Below, piece by piece: positions 7,630 through 15,652 of a stretch of DNA of 35,879 nt (its first letter is position 1; each line of letters begins with the position of its first letter). A model generated the notes under the pieces. That model saw only the letters and a list, made by a program, of their open reading frames with translations, ran no database searches and was not told where the DNA came from. The DNA is from an uncultured Clostridia bacterium (GTDB taxonomy: Bacteria; Bacillota; Clostridia; UBA1381). The DNA lies in NCBI GenBank assembly GCA_934486735.1, contig CAKSQL010000030.1:1-35879 (forward strand), in the 5' to 3' direction. The translations under genes were made by a program, and so were the position numbers.

Positions 7630-8100
7630 ATGGAGAACATTTCCAACAAGGTTGCATATCTCAAAGGTTTTGCCGATGCGACGGATCTTTCAAAGAGCGG
7701 CGATGAGGGAAAAATCATAAAGAAGCTTATCGAGGTTATCGACGAAATGGCAGAGGCTCTCGATGATGTTATCGATGCACATGACGAGCTTGAAGCAAAG
7801 GTTGACGAAATCGACGAGGATTTGGCAGACGTTGAAGAAATCATCTATGAAGATGATGACGATGAGTGCGGCTGCGGCCATGACGATGACGACGATTACG
7901 ATTTTGACGATGATGACGGATATTTCGAGGTTGAATGCCCGAACTGTCACGAGGATGTTTTGGTTGACTTTGATATGCTTGATGAGGAGCATGGTATAGT
8001 CTGCCCAAACTGCAATCAGGAAATCGAGCTTGAATTTGACTGCGATTGCGACGATGACGACTGTGACTGCGGATGCGGTCACGATCATGACGATGAGTAA
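7630..8100 (+). CDS. CD1247-type acidic zinc-ribbon protein
   Basis: A 156-residue cytoplasmic protein of unknown function. The N-terminal helical part (NISNKVAYLKGFADATDL onward, 1-75) resembles the domain named after Clostridioides CD1247, found beside efp in many Clostridia. It is followed by an Asp/Glu-rich stretch with a CGCGH cluster (about 80-102). Next comes a zinc ribbon with two CPNC knuckles (CPNCHED and CPNCNQE), and then a tail of alternating Asp, Cys and His. The ATG at 7630 is preceded by an AAAGGAATAGGTG region; the TTG 21 nt upstream overlaps that SD. Extreme acidity and about a dozen Cys/His suggest metal binding. A role with EF-P or the ribosome is only suggested by position. 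Confidence 0.8.
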   Translation: MENISNKVAYLKGFADATDLSKSGDEGKIIKKLIEVIDEMAEALDDVIDAHDELEAKVDEIDEDLADVEEIIYEDDDDECGCGHDDDDDYDFDDDDGYFEVECPNCHEDVLVDFDMLDEEHGIVCPNCNQEIELEFDCDCDDDDCDCGCGHDHDDE

Positions 8101-8106
8101 TTGATT

Positions 8107-8133
8107 AAAAAGCTGCTTTAAGCAGCTTTTTTA
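8107..8133 (+). terminator. Terminator of the efp operon
   Basis: AGCTGCTT (8111-8118) pairs with AAGCAGCT (8120-8127), extended by flanking A and T runs and followed by TTTTTTATT. It lies just after the stop of the zinc-ribbon gene and leaves only about 25 nt before hemW. Confidence 0.85.
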
Positions 8134-8157
8134 TTGAGATTTTGAGGAGGTTAGGCA

Positions 8158-9270
8158 ATGCCCGGAATTTATATTCATATACCGTTCTGCGTGAAAAAAT
8201 GCCGCTATTGCGATTTTATATCCTTTGATAACAGATGTGAATACACCGACGCATATATTGACGCTTTGATAAGTGAAATGAGAGAATATAAAGGAGTATG
8301 TGCCGACACTGTCTTTATCGGCGGAGGAACTCCGACCTGCATCGGCGCGCAGCAGCTTGAGAGGGTGCTGACGGCGGTTTCGGACTGCTTTGAGATATCG
8401 GAAAATGTCGAGTTTACGATAGAGGCAAACCCAAAAACGCTCAATCCTGAAAAGCTTGCGCTGATGAAAAAAAGCGGAGTGAACAGGATAAGCATAGGTG
8501 TACAGTCCTTTAACGATGCGGAACTTTTGAAAATAGGAAGAATCCACAATGCCGAAACGGCGCTCGGGACGATAGAACGGATAAAAAAAGCAGGCTTTGA
8601 CAACTTCAATATCGACCTTATGTCGGCATTGCCGGGGCAGACTCCGGAAAGCTTTAAGAAAACTTTAAAAACAGCGGTCGAATCGAAGCCGGCGCATATT
8701 TCGTGCTACAGCCTTATTTTGGAGGAAAATACGCCGCTTTGGCGTGAGTATGAGGAATCGGGACTGGATATTCCGGATGAGGACACTGAGAGAGAAATGT
8801 ACGAATATGCGTGCCGCTATCTTGAAAAGAACGGGTACAGGCGGTACGAAATTTCGAATTTCGCAAAGCCGGGGATGGAATCGCGGCATAATATCAAGTA
8901 TTGGAAATGCGAGGAGTATATCGGACTCGGTCTCGCGGCACATTCATATTTCGGCGGCGCGAGATTTTCGAACACTTCGGATTTGGCGGCATATCTTGCG
9001 GGAAATCGCAAAATCGGAGAAACCGAGATGCTGACGCGGCGTGATATGATAGAAGAATTTATGATGATGGGGCTGAGAATGAGAGACGGAGTGAGCAGAC
9101 TGGAGTTTAAAAGACGTTTCGGGGTCGATATGGACAGCGTTTACCACGCCGAACTTGACAAATTTTTGAAGAACGGATATTTAAAAGAAAAAGGTGAAAA
9201 TATATATCTTTCCGATGAGGGTGTTTCGGTTTCGAACTCAATAATGTGTGAATTTGCATTATTAAATTGA
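8158..9270 (+). CDS. hemW: Radical SAM heme chaperone HemW
   Basis: HemW is a HemN-like radical SAM protein that binds and delivers heme; it is not a true coproporphyrinogen dehydrogenase. The 370-residue protein starts with the [4Fe-4S] ligands C11, C15 and C18 in PFCVKKCRYCDF, followed by the SAM-binding GGGTPT motif and the usual HemW C-terminal domain. The ATG has GAGGAGG about 8 nt upstream. It precedes hrcA, the classic Firmicutes order. No promoter fits between the terminator at 8107-8133 and the gene, so expression by readthrough, or from a promoter overlapping the terminator, is likely. Confidence 0.93.
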   Translation: MPGIYIHIPFCVKKCRYCDFISFDNRCEYTDAYIDALISEMREYKGVCADTVFIGGGTPTCIGAQQLERVLTAVSDCFEISENVEFTIEANPKTLNPEKLALMKKSGVNRISIGVQSFNDAELLKIGRIHNAETALGTIERIKKAGFDNFNIDLMSALPGQTPESFKKTLKTAVESKPAHISCYSLILEENTPLWREYEESGLDIPDEDTEREMYEYACRYLEKNGYRRYEISNFAKPGMESRHNIKYWKCEEYIGLGLAAHSYFGGARFSNTSDLAAYLAGNRKIGETEMLTRRDMIEEFMMMGLRMRDGVSRLEFKRRFGVDMDSVYHAELDKFLKNGYLKEKGENIYLSDEGVSVSNSIMCEFALLN

Positions 9271-9319
9271 AAATAAATGATTAAAATTATGAATAATTTG
9301 TAAAAATACAAATAAACAC

Positions 9320-9353
9320 TTGACATTTGATGATAATAGTGGTATTTTATAAT
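9320..9353 (+). promoter_or_regulatory. Promoter of the hrcA-grpE-dnaK operon
   Basis: TTGACA at 9320-9325 with TATTTT 17 bp downstream (9343-9348) is the best spaced pair. TATAAT at 9348-9353 is a better -10 but lies 22 bp from TTGACA and would need the weak -35 TTTGAT at 9326-9331. Either way the start falls at the edge of or within the CIRCE operator. Confidence 0.7.
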
Positions 9354-9355
9354 TG

Positions 9356-9382
9356 TTAGCACTCAATAATGACGAGTGCTAA
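9356..9382 (+). promoter_or_regulatory. CIRCE operator (HrcA binding site)
   Basis: A perfect inverted repeat, TTAGCACTC (9356-9364), a 9-nt spacer, GAGTGCTAA (9374-9382). It overlaps the start of transcription and lies 43 bp before hrcA, so HrcA represses hrcA-grpE-dnaK until heat stress. Confidence 0.98.
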
Positions 9383-9425
9383 CAAAGAATAAATGCTTGA
9401 TATGATTAAATTCGAGGTGAATGTA

Positions 9426-10484
9426 ATGGAATTGAGCGAACGAAAGCAAAAAATTCTCAAAGCGGTTATCGATGAATATTTGGGAACTGCCGAGCCGGTC
9501 GGTTCGAGGGTGATTTCCAAAAAGAATGAGCTTGGACTTTCAAGTGCAACGATACGCAACGAGATGGCGGATTTGGAGGGCATGGGCTTTTTGGTTCAGC
9601 CGCACACCTCGGCGGGGCGAATCCCGTCGGACAGCGGATACCGATTTTATGTCAACTCGCTGATGCAAAAATACCAGGTGAGCGTAGAGGCGATAGAAAA
9701 GCTTCGCGAGGCTCTGGAGAATAAAGCGAATCAGCTTGAGCATATCATAAGAAAAGCCGGAATGATAACCTCGCTTCTGACCAATTATATAACGGTGTTC
9801 ACAACGCCGGAGGCGGATTCGTCAAAGATTAAAAAATTTGATTTGGTATCCCTCGGCGGCGGAAATGTGATGATGATAATTGTGACGCAGGCGGGGGTTG
9901 TGAAAAATCAGATGCTCACACTGGGAATCGACGAAAAAAATATCGCGGCACTCAGTGAAATAATCAATCGCAGATTAAACGGGCTTTCGGCAAGCGAGAT
10001 AAGCTTTGAAACAATTCAGAATATCCAGGAGGAGACTCAGAACGCTCTTAGGATTGAGCCGAAAATACTTATCAAAATCATGAATTTTGTGTATGAAGCG
10101 ATAGAATCCTTTGATGAGACAAGAGTGTATGTGGAAAACACAAAGTCGCTCTTGAGATATCCCGAGTACAGCAATCTGGAAAAGGCTCAGACGATGCTGG
10201 AATTTCTGGAGGACGAAAAAAAGCTTAAACAGGTTATAAAGGACGGAGATACCAAGGATGGAGTCAGCGTCAAGATAGGAAAAGAAAACGAGTTCGAGGA
10301 GCTGAAGGATTGCAGCCTTGTCACAGTGAATTATTCACTTGATAATAACAAGACGGCAGGCAAAATCGGCGTTATCGGACCGAAAAGAATGGATTATGCA
10401 AAGGTGATAGCAAATCTGGACTGTATATCGAGTCATATAGATAAGATACTTTATCAGATGTATATGGGAGAGAGCGGGGGATAA
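9426..10484 (+). CDS. hrcA: Heat-inducible transcription repressor HrcA
   Basis: HrcA binds CIRCE and represses class I heat-shock genes; it depends on GroE for activity in Bacillus. The 352-residue protein has the N-terminal winged helix (ELSERKQKILKAVIDEYLGT, and LSSATIRNEMADLE with the recognition helix), the HTSAGRIPS hinge segment and a GAF-like C-domain. ATG 9426 follows GAGGTGA at 7 nt spacing. The frame upstream to 9393 starts just after the operator and lacks an SD. Directly downstream of a perfect CIRCE, it should be autoregulated. Confidence 0.97.
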   Translation: MELSERKQKILKAVIDEYLGTAEPVGSRVISKKNELGLSSATIRNEMADLEGMGFLVQPHTSAGRIPSDSGYRFYVNSLMQKYQVSVEAIEKLREALENKANQLEHIIRKAGMITSLLTNYITVFTTPEADSSKIKKFDLVSLGGGNVMMIIVTQAGVVKNQMLTLGIDEKNIAALSEIINRRLNGLSASEISFETIQNIQEETQNALRIEPKILIKIMNFVYEAIESFDETRVYVENTKSLLRYPEYSNLEKAQTMLEFLEDEKKLKQVIKDGDTKDGVSVKIGKENEFEELKDCSLVTVNYSLDNNKTAGKIGVIGPKRMDYAKVIANLDCISSHIDKILYQMYMGESGG

Positions 10485-10486
10485 AA

Positions 10487-11026
10487 TTGGCAGAGGAAAA
10501 GAAAATAGAAAACGAAGAAGAAACCAAGGAAACTGCGGAAGAAACTCCGGAGGTGACCGAGGAAAGCAAGCAGGACGATAAAATCGGCGAGCTTGAAGCA
10601 AAAATAAAGGAATGGGAAGATAAATATATGAGGCTTTATGCCGAGTATGACAATTATCAAAAGCGCAGCAAGCGCGAAAAAGACGCGCGCTATGCGGATG
10701 CGGTTGTCGATGTTGTTGCAGAGATTCTTCCGATATCCGATAATCTCGACCGCGCACTTGCGATTGAGGTTGAGTCGGAGGACGCCAAAAAGGTTTTGGA
10801 GGGCGTCGCAATGGTTAAAAAGCAGATGACCGAGATTTTAAACAAGCTTGAAGTTTCGGAAATTGCTGCTGTCGGTGAAGAATTTGACCCGAATCTTCAC
10901 AATGCGGTAATGCATGTTGATGATGAAAAGGTTGATGACAACACCGTTGTTGAAGAATTTATGAAGGGTTACAGATATAAAAACGATCGTGTAATCCGCC
11001 ACAGTATGGTTAAAGTAGCAAATTAA
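10487..11026 (+). CDS. grpE: Nucleotide exchange factor GrpE
   Basis: GrpE releases ADP from DnaK. The 179-residue protein has a charged, Glu/Lys-rich N-terminus (1-40), a long coiled coil with EYDNYQKRSKREK, and the beta-domain ending in the conserved GYRYKNDRVIRHSMVKVAN motif. The initiation codon is TTG at 10487, three bases after the hrcA stop. GGGGG about 6 nt upstream is the SD, and no ATG lies nearby in frame. Confidence 0.96.
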   Translation: MAEEKKIENEEETKETAEETPEVTEESKQDDKIGELEAKIKEWEDKYMRLYAEYDNYQKRSKREKDARYADAVVDVVAEILPISDNLDRALAIEVESEDAKKVLEGVAMVKKQMTEILNKLEVSEIAAVGEEFDPNLHNAVMHVDDEKVDDNTVVEEFMKGYRYKNDRVIRHSMVKVAN

Positions 11027-11057
11027 GCTTATATAGAAGAAAGGAATTGAAAGTATT

Positions 11058-12932
11058 ATGAGTAAAATTATAGGTATTGACTTGGGAACAACAAATTCAT
11101 GTGTAGCTGTAATTGAGGGCGGCAATCCGACAGTTATCGCAAACTCCGAGGGCTCGAGAACAACTCCGTCGGTTGTGGCATTCCAAAAGGACGGAGAAAG
11201 AATTGTCGGTCAGGTTGCTAAAAGACAGGCGGTAACAAATGCAGACCGTACAATTATGTCGATAAAGAGACATATGGGTACCGATTATAAGGTAAATATT
11301 GACGGAAAGGCATACACACCGCAAGAGATTTCAGCAATGATTCTTACAAAGCTGAAAACAGATGCCGAGAACTATTTGGGCGAGCCGGTAAGCCAGGCGG
11401 TTATCACAGTTCCTGCATATTTCAGCGATTCGCAGAGACAGGCAACAAAGGACGCAGGTAAAATCGCAGGTCTTGAAGTTTTGAGAATTATAAACGAGCC
11501 GACAGCGGCTGCTCTTGCATATGGCATGCAGGATACAAACCAAAAGGTAATGGTATATGACCTCGGCGGCGGTACATTCGATGTATCTATACTCGATATC
11601 GGCGACGGCGTATTTGAAGTTTTGTCAACAAACGGCGATACTCACCTCGGCGGCGATGACTTTGACGAAAGAATCATGAACTATCTGATCGAGGAGTTCA
11701 AAAAGGAAACGGGCGTAGACTTAAGAAGTGATAAAATGGCTATGCAGAGACTGAAAGAGGCTGCCGAAAAGACAAAGATTGAGCTGTCCGGAATGACAAC
11801 TTCAAATGTAAATCTTCCGTTCATAACAGCAGACGCAACAGGTCCGAAGCATTTGGATATCACAGTTACAAAGGCAAAATTCGATGAGTTGACAGCCGAC
11901 CTGGTTCAAAAGACAATCACATGCATCAGAAATGCAATGAGAGACGCATCGCTTTCAAAAGATGATGTTGATAAGATTCTGCTTGTCGGCGGTTCGTCAA
12001 GAATACCGGCAGTACAGGAAGCTGTAAAGAATGAAATGGGCAAAGAGCCGCATAAGGGCATCAACCCGGATGAATGCGTTGCAATCGGCGCAGCTGTTCA
12101 GGCAGGCGTACTCGGCGGCGATGTAAAAGATTTGCTGTTGCTGGATGTTACTCCGCTGTCACTCGGTATCGAGACAATGGGTGGTGTGTTCACAAGACTT
12201 ATCGACAGAAACACAACAATCCCGACCAAAAAGTCGCAGATATTCTCAACCGCGGCAGACGGTCAGACAAGCGTTGAGGTTCACGTTCTGCAAGGTGAGC
12301 GTGACATGGCTCAGTATAACAAGACACTCGGCAGATTCAGTCTGACGGGAATTGCCCCGGCTCCCCGCGGTGTGCCCCAAATCGAGGTTACATTTGATAT
12401 AGATGCAAACGGTATCGTTAATGTATCGGCAAAGGATATGGGCACAGGCAACGAGCAGAAGATTACCATTACAGCGTCTTCAAACCTCAGCGACGAGGAT
12501 ATCGACCGCGCGGTTAAAGAAGCTGAAAAGTATGCCGAGGAAGATAAGAAACGTAAAGAAGAAGTTGAGACAAGAAACAATGCCGAAAGCCTTGTTTACC
12601 AGTCTGAAAAGACTTTGAATGAAATCGGCGACAAGGTATCCGAGGACGATAAAGCTCCGGTAAAAGCAGAAATCGAAAAGGTTAAGACTGCATTGCAGGG
12701 TACGGATACCGAGGCGATAAAGGCGGCTACGGAGAGCTTGCAGCAGGCATTCTATAAGGTTTCGGAAAAGCTTTATCAGCAGGCAAATCCGCAGGGCGCA
12801 CAGGGTGCGCAAGGGTTCAACCCGAATGATTTTGCCGGCGGAACACAGGCAGGTCAGGACGCGGGAGCGCAGCAGGGGCCGGACAATGTGTATGAAGCAG
12901 ACTACAGAGAAGTTGACGACGATAACAAATAA
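11058..12932 (+). CDS. dnaK: Chaperone DnaK (Hsp70)
   Basis: The ATP-dependent Hsp70 of the cytoplasm. The 624-residue protein has the actin-like ATPase domain (IGIDLGTTNSCVAV at 4-17, VYDLGGGTFDVS, LLVGGSSRIP), the linker and substrate domain (DLLLLDVTPLSLGIETMGG) and the helical lid, ending in a Gly/Gln-rich tail and EADYREVDDDNK. The spacing to grpE is 31 nt and the SD is AAGGA. It shares CIRCE control with hrcA and grpE and ends at a strong terminator. Confidence 0.98.
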   Translation: MSKIIGIDLGTTNSCVAVIEGGNPTVIANSEGSRTTPSVVAFQKDGERIVGQVAKRQAVTNADRTIMSIKRHMGTDYKVNIDGKAYTPQEISAMILTKLKTDAENYLGEPVSQAVITVPAYFSDSQRQATKDAGKIAGLEVLRIINEPTAAALAYGMQDTNQKVMVYDLGGGTFDVSILDIGDGVFEVLSTNGDTHLGGDDFDERIMNYLIEEFKKETGVDLRSDKMAMQRLKEAAEKTKIELSGMTTSNVNLPFITADATGPKHLDITVTKAKFDELTADLVQKTITCIRNAMRDASLSKDDVDKILLVGGSSRIPAVQEAVKNEMGKEPHKGINPDECVAIGAAVQAGVLGGDVKDLLLLDVTPLSLGIETMGGVFTRLIDRNTTIPTKKSQIFSTAADGQTSVEVHVLQGERDMAQYNKTLGRFSLTGIAPAPRGVPQIEVTFDIDANGIVNVSAKDMGTGNEQKITITASSNLSDEDIDRAVKEAEKYAEEDKKRKEEVETRNNAESLVYQSEKTLNEIGDKVSEDDKAPVKAEIEKVKTALQGTDTEAIKAATESLQQAFYKVSEKLYQQANPQGAQGAQGFNPNDFAGGTQAGQDAGAQQGPDNVYEADYREVDDDNK

Positions 12933-12943
12933 TCATCGTGATA

Positions 12944-12975
12944 GCAAAAAAAGGCGGCGGCTGCCGCCTTTTTGC
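12944..12975 (+). terminator. Terminator after dnaK
   Basis: GGCGGC (12953-12958) and GCCGCC (12963-12968) form a GC-only stem with a GGCT loop, extended by A7/T5 flanks (GCAAAAAAA and TTTTTGC). It separates dnaK from dnaJ. Confidence 0.9.
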
Positions 12976-13021
12976 AATAAGATAAATTAACAAATTTTAT
13001 TTGATTTGTATAGAATGGCTA

Positions 13022-13050
13022 TTTACAATAACATGTTTTTTTGATATAAT
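13022..13050 (+). promoter_or_regulatory. Sigma-A promoter of dnaJ
   Basis: TTTACA (13022-13027), a 17-bp spacer and TATAAT (13045-13050), about 20 bp upstream of the dnaJ start region. No CIRCE sequence is present here. Confidence 0.85.
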
Positions 13051-13074
13051 AAAAATATCTGGTAGGTGAACAAA

Positions 13075-14211
13075 GTGGCTGAAAAGAGAGATTATTATGA
13101 GACGCTCGGAGTATCAAAGGGAGCGTCCGATGATGAGATAAAAAAAGCATACCGCCGCGAAGCAAAGAAATGTCACCCCGACCTTCATCCGGGTGATAAA
13201 GAGGCGGAGGCAAGATTTAAAGAGATAAATGAAGCGTACGGAGTTTTGTCTGACGCGGAGAAAAAAGCAAGATATGACCAGTACGGACACGCAGGAGTAG
13301 ATCCAAATTACGGCGCAGGCGGTGGAGGTTTCGGCGGCGGTTTTGACGGATTTGATTTCGGGGATATATTCTCAGATATATTCGGCGGATTCGGCGGCGG
13401 AGGTGCAAGACGCAGAAACAGCCCGGTAAGAGGACGCGATACACGTCAGGTAATTGATATAACCTTTGAGGAGGCGGCGTTCGGCTGTAAAAAGAAGCTC
13501 ACGCTGACTCAGCAGGAGAAATGCCATACCTGCGGCGGCAGCGGCGCAAAGCCGGGTACTCAGCCGGTGACATGTAAAAAGTGCGGCGGCAGCGGACAGG
13601 TGCGCACGCAGACTCGTACACCTCTCGGTTATATGACAAATGTGACAACCTGTCCCGACTGTCACGGAACGGGCAGCATTGTCAGCGACCCATGCCGCGA
13701 TTGTCATGGAACGGGCAAGGTCAGAAAGACAAAGACAATAGAGATAGATATCCCGGCAGGAATTGACAACGGTCAGACAATGCAGCTTGCAGGCAAGGGC
13801 GAGCCGGGCGAACGCGGAGGTCCCTCGGGAGATTTGCTCATTACGGTGCGCGTAAAGCCGCATCAGATGTTCAGACGAGAGGGCTATGACGTTTATATCG
13901 ATTTACCGATAACATTTGTCGATGCGGCAATCGGTGCGACTGTCAAAGTCCCGACGCTCGACGGACTTGTCGAATATGACATACCGGAGGGAACTCAGCC
14001 GGGGTCGGTGTTCCGCCTGAGAGGAAAGGGTATTCCTTATATCCGGGGAAAGAACCGCGGCGATGAATATGTGACGGTGGATGTCGAAGTGCCGAAAGGA
14101 CTTTCCGCAAAGCAGAAAGAGCTTTTAAAGGAATTTGAGGCTCTGTCTGAGGGAAAAAATTATAAAAAGCAAAAAGGCTTTTTAGATAAAATGCGCGACC
14201 TTTTCAAATAG
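13075..14211 (+). CDS. dnaJ: Chaperone DnaJ (Hsp40)
   Basis: DnaJ delivers unfolded substrates to DnaK and stimulates its ATPase. The 378-residue protein carries the J domain with HPD at 34-36, a Gly/Phe-rich segment (about 80-125), and four CxxCxGxG zinc motifs (CHTCGGSG, CKKCGGSG, CPDCHGTG, CRDCHGTG). The C-terminal substrate domains follow. GTG 13075 was chosen because AGGTG lies 6 nt upstream; the GTG at 13066 is part of that SD. It has its own promoter after the dnaK terminator, so it is uncoupled from HrcA. No clear terminator follows, so hisD may be cotranscribed. Confidence 0.97.
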   Translation: MAEKRDYYETLGVSKGASDDEIKKAYRREAKKCHPDLHPGDKEAEARFKEINEAYGVLSDAEKKARYDQYGHAGVDPNYGAGGGGFGGGFDGFDFGDIFSDIFGGFGGGGARRRNSPVRGRDTRQVIDITFEEAAFGCKKKLTLTQQEKCHTCGGSGAKPGTQPVTCKKCGGSGQVRTQTRTPLGYMTNVTTCPDCHGTGSIVSDPCRDCHGTGKVRKTKTIEIDIPAGIDNGQTMQLAGKGEPGERGGPSGDLLITVRVKPHQMFRREGYDVYIDLPITFVDAAIGATVKVPTLDGLVEYDIPEGTQPGSVFRLRGKGIPYIRGKNRGDEYVTVDVEVPKGLSAKQKELLKEFEALSEGKNYKKQKGFLDKMRDLFK

Positions 14212-14265
14212 ACCGCGCACAGAATACATAGGCTAATCGCCTTGCAGTGAAAGGATAGATGAAAT

Positions 14266-15564
14266 ATGCAGCCAAACATTTACAAGCTGTCTGAAATGAC
14301 AAAGGAAAAGTATAATTTTATTATGCGCCGTGCAGAGCTTGACATAACCGAGCAGATGAAGGTGGCAAAAGAGGTTTCGGACGATATTAAAAAGCGCGGA
14401 GATACGGCGGTTTTGGAATATACCGAGAAGTTTGACCATGTAAAACTCACTCCGGCAGAGATGAAGGTTACACCGGAGGAAATAGAGCAGGGTTATGCAA
14501 ACTGCGATGCCGAAACGCGCGAGGCAATTGAATATGCATATAAAAACATCTATGATTTTCACGAAAAGCAGCTGCCGGAGGAAATGTGGTTCACAATGGT
14601 GGATAAGGGACTTATGGTCGGCGAAAAAACCACCCCGATTGTAGATGTCTGCCTGTATGTTCCTCATGGCAAGGGCAGTTTTCCGTCGGTTTTGTGCATG
14701 CTCGCAATCCCGGCGGTTGTTGCCAAAGTCCCCAAGATTGTAGTCGTTACTCCTCCGAACAAAGAGGGCAAGGTTGACGATGCAATTCTTGCGGCTGCAA
14801 AGATAATAGGCATCACCGAGATTTATAAGGTGGGCGGAATCCAGGCTGTTGCGGCGGTTGCATACGGAACAGAGACGATTCCCAAGTGCCACAAAATAAT
14901 AGGCCCGGGCAACAGCTATGCAACGGCGGCAAAGCGTGTGCTTGCAAGCCATATCGATGCCGGGCTGCCGGCGGGTCCGAGCGAGGTTATCATTCTCTGC
15001 GATGAATTTGCAGACCCGGAAAAAGCGGCTTTGGACTGGATGATCGAAGCGGAGCATGGTCCGGACAGCGCAGCGCTTTTGGTAACTCATTCAAAGGAGC
15101 TTGTTGACAAGGTTATTCCGATAATGAACCGTCAGCTTGAGAAAATTTCCGAGCAGAGAAGAAACTTTATCACAACCAATTATCAGACCTACGGCGGCGT
15201 GATTCTGACAGATTCGCTGGAAGAATCCATAAATTTCGTGAACGAATATGCCCCCGAGCATATGGAAGTTATGACAAAGAATCCGTTTGAAACTCTGCCG
15301 AAAATCAAGAACGCGGGCGAGATACTCCTGGGCGACTATACCCCGGTAACGCTTTGCAATTTTGTTCTCGGTCCGAATGCGATTCTGCCGACCGGCGGTT
15401 TTGCAAAAACATATTCAAGTGTGTCGGTTATGGACTTTTTAAAACGCTCGTCTGTTGGCTATGCGTCTAAGGACGGCTTTGAAAATGTGCGCGGATATGC
15501 CGCAAAATTCGCGGAATTTGAAGGCTTTGACACACATGGATTGGCGGTTAAAGAACGTAAATAA
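14266..15564 (+). CDS. Histidinol dehydrogenase family protein, altered zinc site
   Basis: HisD oxidises L-histidinol to histidine with NAD and a bound zinc. The fold and length (432 residues) are right: PSVLCMLAIPAVVAKVP, GGIQAVAAVAYGTET, KIIGPGN, AGPSEV and the catalytic YAPEHMEV are present. However, aligning by motif with the E. coli zinc ligands (Gln259, His262, Asp360, His419) gives E261, H264, N365 and H424, so two ligands differ. The canonical GDY-x-(S/G)G-x-NH segment reads CNFVLGPNA. The SD is AAAGGA about 10 nt upstream. It is paired with a hisB-like gene, also altered, and no other his genes are near. It could be a true HisD variant or a dehydrogenase of another polyol or amino alcohol, as known for HpsN within this family. 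Confidence 0.75.
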   Translation: MQPNIYKLSEMTKEKYNFIMRRAELDITEQMKVAKEVSDDIKKRGDTAVLEYTEKFDHVKLTPAEMKVTPEEIEQGYANCDAETREAIEYAYKNIYDFHEKQLPEEMWFTMVDKGLMVGEKTTPIVDVCLYVPHGKGSFPSVLCMLAIPAVVAKVPKIVVVTPPNKEGKVDDAILAAAKIIGITEIYKVGGIQAVAAVAYGTETIPKCHKIIGPGNSYATAAKRVLASHIDAGLPAGPSEVIILCDEFADPEKAALDWMIEAEHGPDSAALLVTHSKELVDKVIPIMNRQLEKISEQRRNFITTNYQTYGGVILTDSLEESINFVNEYAPEHMEVMTKNPFETLPKIKNAGEILLGDYTPVTLCNFVLGPNAILPTGGFAKTYSSVSVMDFLKRSSVGYASKDGFENVRGYAAKFAEFEGFDTHGLAVKERK

Positions 15565-15571
15565 CAATTAA

Positions 15572-15615
15572 CAGGGAGTCGCGGCAGAATGGTTTCATTT
15601 CGGTGCGGCTCCCTG
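15572..15615 (+). other. Strong hairpin between the hisD-like and hisB-like genes
   Basis: CAGGGAGTCGC (15572-15582) pairs with GCGGCTCCCTG (15605-15615), 11 bp with one G-U pair. An inner GAATG/CATTT stem closes a GTTT loop. No T-run follows, so it is not an intrinsic terminator. It could set mRNA stability or relative expression of the two genes. Confidence 0.5.
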
Positions 15616-15652
15616 CGCGGTTTCGGAAAAATATATGAAATGAGGAGCATTT

